Part shown: positions 22,401 to 31,730 of the stretch, one piece after another
Layout of the letters: the number at the start of each line of letters is the position of its first letter
How positions within the stretch are numbered: position 1 is the stretch's first letter
Origin: Gliomastix tumulicola
Lineage: Eukaryota; Ascomycota; Sordariomycetes; Hypocreales; Bionectriaceae
Reading direction: 5' to 3'
Assembly (NCBI GenBank): GCA_001599755.1
Contig: BCHX01000003.1
Coordinates: 558,001 to 622,000 of the forward strand
DNA length: 64,000 bases
Position numbers and translations under genes: made by a program
Notes under the pieces: generated by a model
The model's input: only the letters and a program-made list of their open reading frames with translations
Told to the model about the DNA's origin: nothing
Databases searched by the model: none

Positions 22401-23297
22401 AGGTTTGTCCGTTGAAATGAGACAAAAACCCGTCTGGAGGGATCAAGGCGTACGTAAGTAGGCCGCAATCTTCCCACCTGTCGTAGGCGTTCTCAGGCCC
22501 GATGATGCTTGCTACAAAGGTGTCAGTAAAATCTCCCGCGCTAGATAATATCACTAAGAACCTACCAAGGAATCCACGCCGTGCAATATTCCAAGGCATG
22601 TCTTCAGTGTGAACTCTGATCAAGCAACGAAATAGATCATTGGTTGCATTATGGTTGAGACTGATAGAAGTGCTCTGGGAAACGGAAGTATCATGGCGAG
22701 TTGCGACCGCCGTGATATGTTGTTGGATACCATCTTGGCCCGGGGGGTGAGTCGGCGCAATTCGAGGAGGAACTGACGTTGGCGGGACGTCCGCAGTGTG
22801 AGGCGGTGGCGTTTGGAGCCGCAATTCGGGAGGACGCAGGATTCCTATGCGCCTTGTCAGCGGCGTACAAAACCCAGGCGAGCATTTCACGATGTGCACA
22901 CATACCTTGGCGTAGAGCCAGTTTTCGATTTCGTCGAAGCTCTTTCCACACCTTTGGCCAAGGGTACACGAGATTCTCGCCGGCGTATACATCAAACGGC
23001 CGGTCGCCGCGGCCGATGAAGTCCTCATAAAGCATTCGCCACTGCTCCTTCTTAAGCTTCTTGAAGACGCCAAGCCTATCCCTGAGCGTGGTCTCCCATG
23101 TGGACAGCCTAATGCATGAGGGGGTATGGTTAGTTGACACACTTGGCTATCGCTCAGCCGAATAAGCGAACTCACGTCGCTGGGGGAAACCCATGTTCCT
23201 CTTCCATGATTCTCTTGACTTGTGCAAGGGATTTCCTCTCAGTAACGTAGAGACGCCTGATGAGGGCCCCGTGCTGGGTCCAGTGAGATTCCTCCAT
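19483..23297 (-). CDS. Clr5-domain ankyrin-repeat protein
   Basis: Four exons (23297-23176, 23108-22906, 22844-22566, 22511-19483) join to about 1210 aa. The first exon plus the start of the second gives a Clr5-type N-terminal domain: W-x7-IRRLY, then LAQVKRIMEEEHGFPPAT, then the restored LSTWETTLRDRLGVFKK. A Pro/Thr-rich linker follows, then a long helical region, then ankyrin repeats mostly between about 730 and 1080. Examples are TPLQAAAYNCDQQLVLRLLD, GWGALHACVRLGDLTNTLLL and YALVAAARANNYEAVDWLLQ. The C-terminus (about 1110-1210) has a predicted coiled coil rich in Glu/Arg/Gln, then an acidic Asp/Gly tail. Clr5 was named for a fission yeast silencing factor, and in filamentous fungi it often caps large repeat proteins of unknown role. 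The third intron is 54 nt and phase-neutral, so an unspliced reading is also open. The beginning of the gene is only recovered by splicing. Confidence 0.85.
20836..20865. repeat. 15-bp tandem duplication inside the ankyrin gene
   Basis: Two perfect copies of a 15-base unit, followed by the start of a third, encode the in-frame peptide AAAFGAAAFG on the minus strand. Copy-number change here would keep the reading frame. Confidence 0.85.
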
Positions 23298-25398
23298 GCT
23301 GATCAGTTGATTCGGCACGAGATAGGAGTCAGAAGTTGAAGACCGGTAGAAAGGAGTATTGTGTAGAGATTCGCTGCAACGGAGAGAGTGGTGAAGTGAA
23401 AGTGACTGGGGGAAGATAGTAGAGGATTAATACAACGAGAGAAAAAAAACAGGAAGAGTTGCCGGGCCCCTTGGTGAAATATAGCATTCTGTCGGACGCC
23501 TTCAGCTCAAGGCGGACTATGTTGGGGGCCAAATACACCCCATGAGGCGATACACTCCTGAGAATTTGGACAAATCCCTGTCATGCATGTTTTCAACACT
23601 ATTCGTGTTATTTTTACACCTTCGCGCCAACATCGGGCTGCACGATGACGACTCAGGCCGCGGCCCTCCAATGCGACGCTCTATCACCCCTGCGAGGAAT
23701 TGGACAGAAGGCTTGCGGCTGTATTGGGTCGTCGATGCCCGAGAGGTGTGGGGTTAACCAGTTGCTGACCAGTCGTGCAGGCAAAATAGGCGCCAAGGCG
23801 TGCGGCGGCCAAAAGTGAGGCGTGAGGATGCAAGATCCTTCGGCGTGCCCAAACAACAACCACACCTCTCGATACTACCGTAGTGGCCAATAGAAGTCCT
23901 GTTTGACTTCCATCATGTCATTATGTCTTACTGTTGGTAGTTCACGTAGAGGGGTCAGTAGGGAGAGGCGGAGATGTAGCATCTTCGTGGTTCGCTGGTT
24001 TGCATGAAAGGCAACCTCATTTGAGCCTGATGCGAGCAAATTTTAGCCCGAGACTGGGTGATTGCAAAGGAAGGCGAAGGGCAAGGCAGGTGCTGTCAGA
24101 CATATACATACCCAATCTCGACCTAAGTTTGAGATATACCGAGAAGTGTGAAGCAAACAGGACATCTGCCCCTCCATGGAGACAGACAACGAACGCCAGA
24201 TGCGATTCAGCTTGGATCCCAAGAACAGCAATAGTGACTGGGGATAGCGGCAGAGAGACATCATCTAGCCGTCGATCAAACACCCGAGGTGCTCGGAATC
24301 ACTCTGGGGAGCCATATTTGCAATAGCGCTGCTTTCATTGGGAAGACCGGCAAGCTATTGGGATCGGAGCCATTAGGAGCGGCCAGACGCATAGAGGGTC
24401 TAGGCCTGCTCCGAAAACAAGCCTCGAACCATGGCCAAGGCCCTGAAACCCCCCATATTCCCCTCATCCTCGGGCTGATGGAGTCGAGTAACAAGGCACA
24501 CCCCGGATCTGAGTCTGGCGAGAGTCTTCAACCTGGAGTCGGCTGTCAGAATACAGCTGCGGGGACGTTGACACGACCGACTGTCCGAGCCGAGTCATCG
24601 AGGTGAAAGGCGATTGCGGCCATCTGCGGGGAAGGTATTAGTCGCCGGGCTTCTGTCGACGGCGCCTCGAGCTATTACTGGCGTGTTGGTCCGTGTGAGT
24701 AGTAGACTGAAGGATGTTACCGAGCTTCAATTCAAACCTCATACGTGAGGCATCTTGCAGGCATCCATCGTGACTCCCCTCATTTGGCCTTGCCTCGCCT
24801 GTGCCTGCCTTGTAAACGAGGAAAGCCCAGGATACAGGGTGGGATGTACCTGCCTGCATTCACGTGCTGACCCGGGATTTGCCGACTATTCCCATCACGG
24901 GAAAGAGCTCAGTGGCGCCCCACACGCACCTGCTCTCCCAGCCAATCACAGCCGCTCCATTTGATCCCGCCCTCCCTGCTCAGAGAACAAGCCCGACGTC
25001 AGGATTGTTAAACTCTGCAGCCAGGAAAACCCACCACGAGCATCGAGGCCCCTCCCCTCCATCGAACACCGATCGACCGAGAGAGCGAACCGGTCGGCAA
25101 TCTGACCACAAAGTCCCCCTCCCCTCTGGACGCCCTCATAAGACCCTCCTTCGTCGTCGTCCCTTCTGTACGCTGGCCGGGAAGGAAGACGGTAAAACGG
25201 TGACGACAACAGCAAGTCAGCGTGCGATAACGATACACTCAGCCCTGCTCCGATTTGCGATCGCGATCACATCAGGCCGCTAGCCTCGTCGACATCCCGA
25301 GCGCTGAGCGTCGTCGCTCATCTCGAGAATCAGACCACCTCCTGCCTCTACGTTCTATCGTCCGTACGCGTCATCGTGCGCGTGGCCCATCAACAAAA
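23298..25398. other. Intergenic region between divergent genes
   Basis: About 2.1 kb with no supported gene. The part nearest 25399 is CT/CA-rich and looks like a leader. Short frames in both strands have no motifs. Confidence 0.5.
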
Positions 25399-25923
25399 AT
25401 GCCTTCTCAGCGTCCTTTCTTCCTCTCCTCCTTCATCGCCGCCTTCAGACAACAAACACCCCCGAACCTACCGCAACAAGCCTCGTCACAGGCCACCAAG
25501 CGCTCGGCCACTACAGCCGCCGCCGCCGCATCCTCCTCGACATCCTCGTCACCGCCAGCCTCCAGCCCGCTGTCGCCCGGCGGTCCCGCCTCGAGATCCA
25601 TCTCAGCCGCCGCCGTCGCGGCCTCGTCACATCACCAGCAGCATCACGGCAACGCCCACCATAGCTCGCCGTCGCACCACCACCACACACAGACGAGCCA
25701 CTCACATAGCAGCACAAGCCACACGGCCAGCATACCGATACAGGCGCCCTCCCGCCGCCGCGGAAGCGACAGCTCCAGCGAAGGATTCAGGGAAGTCATC
25801 GGCGCCGACAAGTGGTACATCGGTGGGAGGACGGCCCTCGGCGAGGAGAAGTTCTTCAAGCTTGGTGTGGTGAGGAGGGTGCGCAGCAACGATGGCCTCA
25901 GCTTAGATCGTCTGAGCCTGTGA
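25399..25923 (+). CDS. Small conserved fungal protein, Ser/His-rich with conserved C-terminal block
   Basis: A single exon of 174 aa from the ATG at 25399. The reading frame is open further upstream, but this ATG follows an ACAAAA Kozak-like context and is the first one in the frame. The N-terminus (MPSQRPFFLSSFIAAFR) is hydrophobic and basic and could target membranes or mitochondria. Residues 30-120 are low complexity in Ser, Ala, Pro and His. The last 48 residues form a compact block, EVIGADKWYIGGRTALGEEK, with FKLGVVRRVRSNDGL and a SLDRLSL tail. This looks like the only constrained part, and I believe it recurs in ascomycete hypothetical proteins. That is recollection rather than a search. 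No function is known to me. Confidence 0.7.
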   Translation: MPSQRPFFLSSFIAAFRQQTPPNLPQQASSQATKRSATTAAAAASSSTSSSPPASSPLSPGGPASRSISAAAVAASSHHQQHHGNAHHSSPSHHHHTQTSHSHSSTSHTASIPIQAPSRRRGSDSSSEGFREVIGADKWYIGGRTALGEEKFFKLGVVRRVRSNDGLSLDRLSL

Positions 25924-26283
25924 GCCTCTTGTAGAGCCTCTCGACGGGATGACTGAAAATGGGCTGGTGGCACTGTTTGTCGCCTCTCCCAGAAGACCTG
26001 CATACAGCATTTCAGTGTACATGTTTCATACGTGTAACTCCTAGATACTTGGGTTGGATGGGAATCAGGATAAGCTTAGGCTCATTGGGGCCTCGCAGGT
26101 CATGGGAGACATTCGGAAAGAAGTTGATGGCACTTCTTGGGACAAATCGGCGTTTATTGGTGTTTATGGATTCACGGACTTTTTCCTGCGACATGCTAGG
26201 AATATGGAGCTCACAAGATGAGCACTTATGAAATGAGAAACGACTGTTTTTGAATGCAGGACCTGATACGTGTGTGTCTTAGT
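25924..26283. other. Intergenic region between convergent genes
   Basis: About 360 bases between the small conserved gene and ALG10. Only 3' UTR sequence is expected, and nothing else is seen. Confidence 0.5.
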
Positions 26284-28639
26284 TCACCACATGAACCGCT
26301 GCCATCTGCCATCGTCAAGAAGTGTCCCATCTTCGGCCCTCCACTGATACGGCCGGGTGATGAATATGTACATAGTCGCCAGGTTGATGACGATGAACCA
26401 GATCGTCTCAAGGATAAGCCTCAGGTCATATCGCCGGAAGAACTCCAAGGGAGCCTCTAGGTATCCCTTGGTATCTCGCTGTCGTAGCCTGCTAACGAAG
26501 CCGGCGTGGTCATGAAGCCTCCAAGCTGGAGTTAGGAGTCGCCATATCACCCAGGGGATGATGAAGTATCGAGGCTCCACCAGCGGTGCTGTAACTAAAG
26601 ACAGCGTGGTTGTGAGGAGGAACACGATGGCAGTAGAGGTCGAGACCGGCTCTGTTGAGCAGGCTAGCGAATCTTCTTCCATAGGATTCACCTCCTTCTT
26701 TTTGGACTTCGTTGATGTGTCTTCCAAAGCTGGTGGATACGGGCTATGGGTTTGCCGCACATCTTCTGGCTTCTTGACGATCTGGAGAGGGTGGCTGACA
26801 TAGGTTGAGGAGCTGAGCTTTTTGTAGTGGAGCGAGCAATCCGAAGCCCCGTCTTCAGAAACCGGCTCTGGACAGCCAGAAAGCGTGGTCCAGACCAGCC
26901 ACCGACTCAGAGTGTATGGCAGTACCAGCGCGAAGCGAATGGCATGAGACCGCCTGATGGAGTACCGGAATACGTAGAACATGTAATGACGGTTGTCCGC
27001 GAGCGTGAATGGGTGGATGATAGTGTTGAACTTGACAATGAGAACGGAGAGGACGACAGTTGCCACGACGTAAGAAACCCAGATATTTGTGCGGCTGAGG
27101 ATAGAAGCTGTGAGTTTGAGGGCGCTCGAGGTGTTGAGCTGCTTCGGGAGGCTTTGTGACGATTTCTTCGTGGTGCCTGCGGATTCAGATTCGGCCTGGT
27201 GACCTTTTCTCTCTGAAACCTGGGCATTCGGCTGCTGGCCAGGCAAGAGGCGCGCGAGACCGCCCAGTAACGGCAAGGCGTAAGGCACGAGAAGCGGAAG
27301 CGAGAAGAAAGCGAAGAGCGGCCAGATATAGAGCATCTGGGCAAGATGAATTGTTGCCACATGGTTCGATTTGTCTCCTGCATCCTCATTAGCGGCGGAT
27401 AGGGAGACGGGGGACAGGAGGATCCTTACCGAGGACAACTCCTCCATTCCAAAGTACAAAGCCCACGAAAGAGGCCAATACGGTGATATGTGGCCACACT
27501 TGTCGCAACACGAGGGGCAGATTGCATACCGCCGCAACCAAGATGCTTACAACCGACCACAACCAGTCTAGATTGCCGGCTAATTAGCAACTATCAGCCA
27601 GCAAGGAGCAAGCTAACTCACCATCGGGCCAGGCCAAGTTTAGTGGAGGGTCGTGGATGTCCCCTAGGGAGTACCTCCAGCTGAAGAACCGTACCTGCTC
27701 ACTCAGCGTGTTCATGACGGGTTGGTCGACCCGCTCTGGTCGCAGCGACTTGACGGCGTGAATACCCTCCAGACAACCAAGGAAGACCACAACCCAGAAC
27801 ACGTTTGTCTGCCGCATAAGAAGCGCCAGCACACCGAGACCGACTGCTGCGAGATCACTCCCAATAGAGCTTCTTTCTCGGCCAAGGCGGCCCAACGAAT
27901 GCACGAAGCACGCGAGGACAACAGCCGTGGACGCCACATCGGTGTAGTACAGCCCGGAGAAGAAGAAAAGGATGGGGCAGAGCGCCACGTTGAAGGCCGT
28001 GTGGGCTGCGTACTGGGACGTGGGGATTGCTGACTTGCCGGCGCGTGCCTCGTGTAACCTGGCTTCGATCCTCTGACGCGCGAGCGTAGCGAGGTAGGCG
28101 AGGGCTGTGAGGGCCAGCGCATTCGTGGCACGCAGACTGGCGGTGTCGCATCCGAAGACACCGGACATGCGACCTAGGGACCTAATCCTATTAGCAAGCT
28201 TAGGAATAGGTTGTGACAGCAGGTATCTAGCGCATATCTTGTTAGTGACGCGCGTCTCATGCAGCGCTCGGTAAGAAGAAGTTTGGCGTACAGTCCAGGC
28301 GGGGTGGTGATCTTGTCGTCCCACTCATCGAATCTCCCCTCACAGTACTTCTGTGCCTGAGGCACATGAAAGACCTCATCCTGACGAAAATTAGTACATA
28401 TATGTTATCGTCTAATGAGGAGGGCAACATACCAAGTATGGCTCGGGGACAAAGTGAGACGCAACATGAACCCAGATTCTTGCAAGAGCAAACACGGCAA
28501 TCCTCACGACGGCGACCAAGCGCGTGGAACCATCCTTCGGGGCCTGGATCAGAGAAACAAGAAGCAAGACGGCGCCGGAGACGGCGACATTTCGTGCAGA
28601 GGCCAGCTCGCTTGGACGCGAGGCGTCTCCATGGTCCAT
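26284..28639 (-). CDS. ALG10: ALG10 alpha-1,2-glucosyltransferase (dolichyl-P-Glc dependent)
   Basis: Exons 28639-28433, 28380-28292, 28226-27622, 27567-27430 and 27377-26284 join to 710 aa. ALG10 adds the third and last glucose to the dolichol-linked Glc2Man9GlcNAc2 oligosaccharide in the ER lumen, the signal recognised by oligosaccharyltransferase. Identifying motifs are [20 protein letters not shown] and [12 protein letters not shown] near the N-terminus (about residues 65-100, assembled across two introns), [10 protein letters not shown], and [18 protein letters not shown] (about 510), the family's C-terminal signature. More than ten hydrophobic helices are visible. The length exceeds yeast ALG10 because of hydrophilic loops, for example a Ser/Gln/Lys-rich loop before TNIWVSY. 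The second donor is GTACGC, a weaker site, but the join restores GLYLLS. Confidence 0.93.
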
Positions 28640-29133
28640 GTCCACTCTCGATTTTATAGATCCTCGGCTTGAATGATCATAAATCTGCGATGGCGCGTGT
28701 TCAGAGCGTAGTAAAGAGGCTAGAGTAAAAGAATGGATATGGACATGTCGAAGTCCAAGTTTGAGCGTGGGATATGAAAAGATGCGGGAGAGAAGAGGTC
28801 GAGGTTCATTTCGTGAGACGCTGGAGGATAGATTGTGGGGGAGTACTAATCGCACTGTGCCAAGCACTGTAGGTTTGCTGGCCACGAAATCTCACGATCT
28901 CTCAGTCTCTTGCGGAAGCTCTCTATTGAAACTTTCTCTTTACTCTCATTTCACGCGAATGGGCTACATTAAAGACAAGGCAACACATTAGATCAGGAGG
29001 CAGACCCCGGCGTAGGACAGACATAGGAAATTCTATTGTGAGTATCTTATACAAGTTTGACCGCTAGACTGCCAACTAGACAACTGCCCATCCCTCCCGA
29101 CATATATGGAATCCTCCAAAAAGGGTGAGTAGC
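28640..29133. other. Gap between ALG10 start and QCR10 end
   Basis: About 490 bases between two minus-strand genes, with no coding signal. It contains the ALG10 promoter. Confidence 0.5.
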
Positions 29134-29993
29134 TTAGAAGGGCTGTTATAAGTTGTTAGATTGAAGGTATCCCAATCATTAGACGAGAAGACACTTACGT
29201 TGTCGGCGGGGTGGACCTCCTTGATGAAGTAGCCACCGATGAAGGGGACTTTCTGCGCGTGTGTCAGCTGTGCTCGCCACACAGGTACTCTCTGGAGAGA
29301 ATATAGATAGACCAAGCTGTTCTTACCTGGAGGATGTCGGTGCGGACACGGGGAAGGCCGGAAACGAAGAGAAGGAGACCAGCACCGGCGGCGCCACCGT
29401 AGGCGGCAGACTTGAGTCCTCTGTTCCCAAGCATCCATTAGCCAAGTTGGTCCATCCACCTAGTCCTAGACCTTCGAGGTTTGTATTGACAAGCCGGGTT
29501 CGCAGAGGCAGGGTCGCGTAGTCGTGAACCTATCCGCCCTCCAACGATCCCAGCTTGACGAAGTCCACCTCCGAGGGCCGATCCAAATTTTCCGTTGGGT
29601 ACTCACAGCCTGATCAGGGAAGCGCTGGTCTGGCCGGCGATGTTGGGCTGGAAAGAGTACCTTCGCGGCCACCATGTTAGCATCCATCGTCCATCGTCCA
29701 TCGTCCATCGTCCATGCTCATTCCTCCATTCCACCACAGCAAAATCGCCCCGTAAACGCCCGCCCAGAAGCTCAATGAGCCTATTGTCTACGGCCGTTCG
29801 GTAGGGAAATCGGATTCATCGACGTACTTGGGGCCATAGGCGCTCTTGAATTCCGCAGCGCGGAAGGGAGTCTATGTCACGGTCAGCCCATATTCCTCAA
29901 ACCTCTCATAGCCACCCCATTCTTGGCTCGGAAAGCGTTGCTGCAGCATCAATTGTGCTGAATCAGGGAGGCTGCACGTACAGGAGAGACCAT
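29134..29993 (-). CDS. QCR10: Cytochrome bc1 complex (complex III) subunit 10
   Basis: Six exons (29993-29982, 29871-29828, 29660-29607, 29420-29327, 29252-29199, 29142-29134) join to an 88-aa protein. The first exon is 12 nt (MVSP) and the last is 9 nt (Pro-Phe-stop). The N-terminus reads TPFRAAEFKSAYGPK, then YSFQPNIAGQTSASLIRLG, one membrane helix (about residues 40-58), then RTDILQKVPFIGGYF and the tail EVHPADNPF. The layout matches QCR10, including the PN/GG helix entry, the K-[IV]-P-x-[IL]-G segment and the Asp/Pro-rich end. QCR10 is a small peripheral subunit of ubiquinol-cytochrome c reductase in the inner mitochondrial membrane. The gene is head to head with MED4, 349 bases apart. 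The microexons mean a simple ORF search would miss it. Confidence 0.88.
29683..29715. repeat. TCCATCG minisatellite in a QCR10 intron
   Basis: Four perfect 7-base units plus a partial fifth lie in the intron between the second and third coding exons, within about 25 bases of the acceptor. Length variation here would change intron size but not protein. Confidence 0.85.
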
Positions 29994-30342
29994 CGTGAAG
30001 GTGTGAGGGCGGAAACGTCGTTCAATTGCTCGTCGTCGTCTGGGAGTCAATTGGAGCACCAGAGGTCAAAAAGCATTCGGCTGCGCGAGTTTGGACCGCC
30101 TGATCGGCAATTGCCGGAGTTTTTCCCTGGGCGACCGGAGGCAGAAGGTGTGGACTTTCCGTTCCCCACAAATCGTTGCTTGCACTTGCAACAAGGCAAA
30201 GCTTCTGGCCAATGAGGAGCGTTCATTGTTTAAAGCTTCAAGAAAGCCATCGGCCTTGTTATTGTCTTCTCCCCAACATCGCCAACTCCAGACATCCTGA
30301 CCGAAACAAGCGACGTCGAAGACACAACGGTGCGGCGAGGCG
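29994..30342. promoter_or_regulatory. Shared intergenic region of QCR10 and MED4
   Basis: 349 bases separate two divergent start codons, so this stretch must contain both promoters. No clear TATA box or named site is claimed. Confidence 0.55.
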
Positions 30343-31432
30343 ATGGACAAGAGCGTAGACAATCGCTTCGACCGGCTGGAGAAGGCGCTGACGAGCCTCA
30401 TTGACTCTGTCAACAAGTACCATCCGTCAACGCTGCACGCCCAGGAGCTTGAAGATGCCGACAATGAGCTCAGCAGATGCCTGGAAGAGGGTGCGTTGCG
30501 ATTCGCCTGGCCACGGCTACACGGCCATATGGTCAAGATGCTAACTGTCGTCTGAAATAGTGCAAACGCACCAGAACAACCACCTGCGCATCCTAGAACT
30601 GCGAAAGTCGTCCGCCGCCCTCGACAACCAAATCCGCGACACCCTCTCCAGCCTCGCCTCCACCCGCAGCGACATCGTGACAACCCACACGACCACCTTT
30701 CCGCCGGGTCCCAGCTACCCGTTCGCCTACGAGGAGCTCCTCAGCTACGCGCGCCGCATCAGCAAGACGAGCATGCCCCCGGCCTCCATCATCAAGGACA
30801 CGCGCGCAGGGACGCAGTCCCCAGCCTCGCCGGACGGTGGGCAGACCCCGCAGCCGGGGGGCTGGGACGGTGTCGCCAGCGCGGGCGGGAGTCAGCAGAA
30901 CACGGGCGTCGTGCCGTCGGCCGCCGCGACGCCGTCGCAGCCCCAGAGCCCCGCGCTCAACGGCTTGGTGACGACGCCGTTTAGTTTCCTGCAGCAGAGC
31001 CAGAACACGATCACGACGCTGCCGGAGGTCATCACGCAGTATCTGAACCCGCTCTCAGGACAGGTGTTCTACCCGTGGCCTATGGAGGAGAAGATCCGCT
31101 CTGGCGCACTGGCATCGAACCAAATCCTCTCCGAGCAGGGCATCGACCCGCGAGGCTACGACCCGGCCGAAGAAGAGGAGCGGAAACAGAGAGAGGAGGA
31201 AGAGCGCAAGGAGAGAGAAGAAATGGAGCGGCTCGCTCAGGAGGAAGAAGAGAGGAGAAGGCGCGAGGAGATGGAGCGCCGGAGGAGGGAGCGAGAACAG
31301 GAGCAAGAGAAGTGGCGAGCAAGTACTGCTGCCGCCTCGTCTCCTACGCAGCCTACAAATGCTGGCGAGAGGTCTCAATTCCGTTTCGCGAGTATGGATG
31401 ACGACCTAGACGACGACGACGACGATGACTGA
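30343..31432 (+). CDS. MED4: Mediator complex subunit 4
   Basis: Exons 30343-30490 and 30561-31432 join to 339 aa. MED4 lies in the Mediator middle module, which bridges transcription activators and RNA polymerase II in the nucleus. The N-terminal part (about residues 1-95) has two helices typical of the family, FDRLEKALTSLIDSVNKYH and THQNNHLRILELRKSS. Then come PFAYEELLSYARRISKTS and the hallmark YPWPMEEKIRSGALA (about 225-240). Residues about 260-310 form a Glu/Arg-rich coiled coil, and the protein ends in a run of Asp residues. The Pro/Ser/Gln linker between the core and the YPWP block is longer than in yeast. The charged tail is common in filamentous fungi. Confidence 0.92.
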
Positions 31433-31730
31433 AGGAGTTATTCTCCTGGATCAGTCGTAAGTTGCCATTTACTCATATAAGAATCTCGGATAAAAAAGAA
31501 AGACAACTTGGATTCATGTCTATATTCAGGATGTTCTGCCGTCAAATCCGCTGGTGCCCCTTGATATAACAAACCAGGACAAAAGAGAACGCAGCGCGGA
31601 AACCATTCTAGCGCAACCGGCAAAAAAGCAAACGCTGGTCTTACAATATTTTTACAGACCACGCAAGAGACCAATGACTTGGCCTTCTTCCAAACCCCGT
31701 TTTACAGTTGAGAGGCGAGCCGTGATCGCT

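Noticed and set aside
24418..24440. Possible tRNA B-box-like sequence on the minus strand (GGTTCGAGGC)
   Set aside because: The box lacks the final CC, and I could find no acceptor stem or A box at the right spacing.
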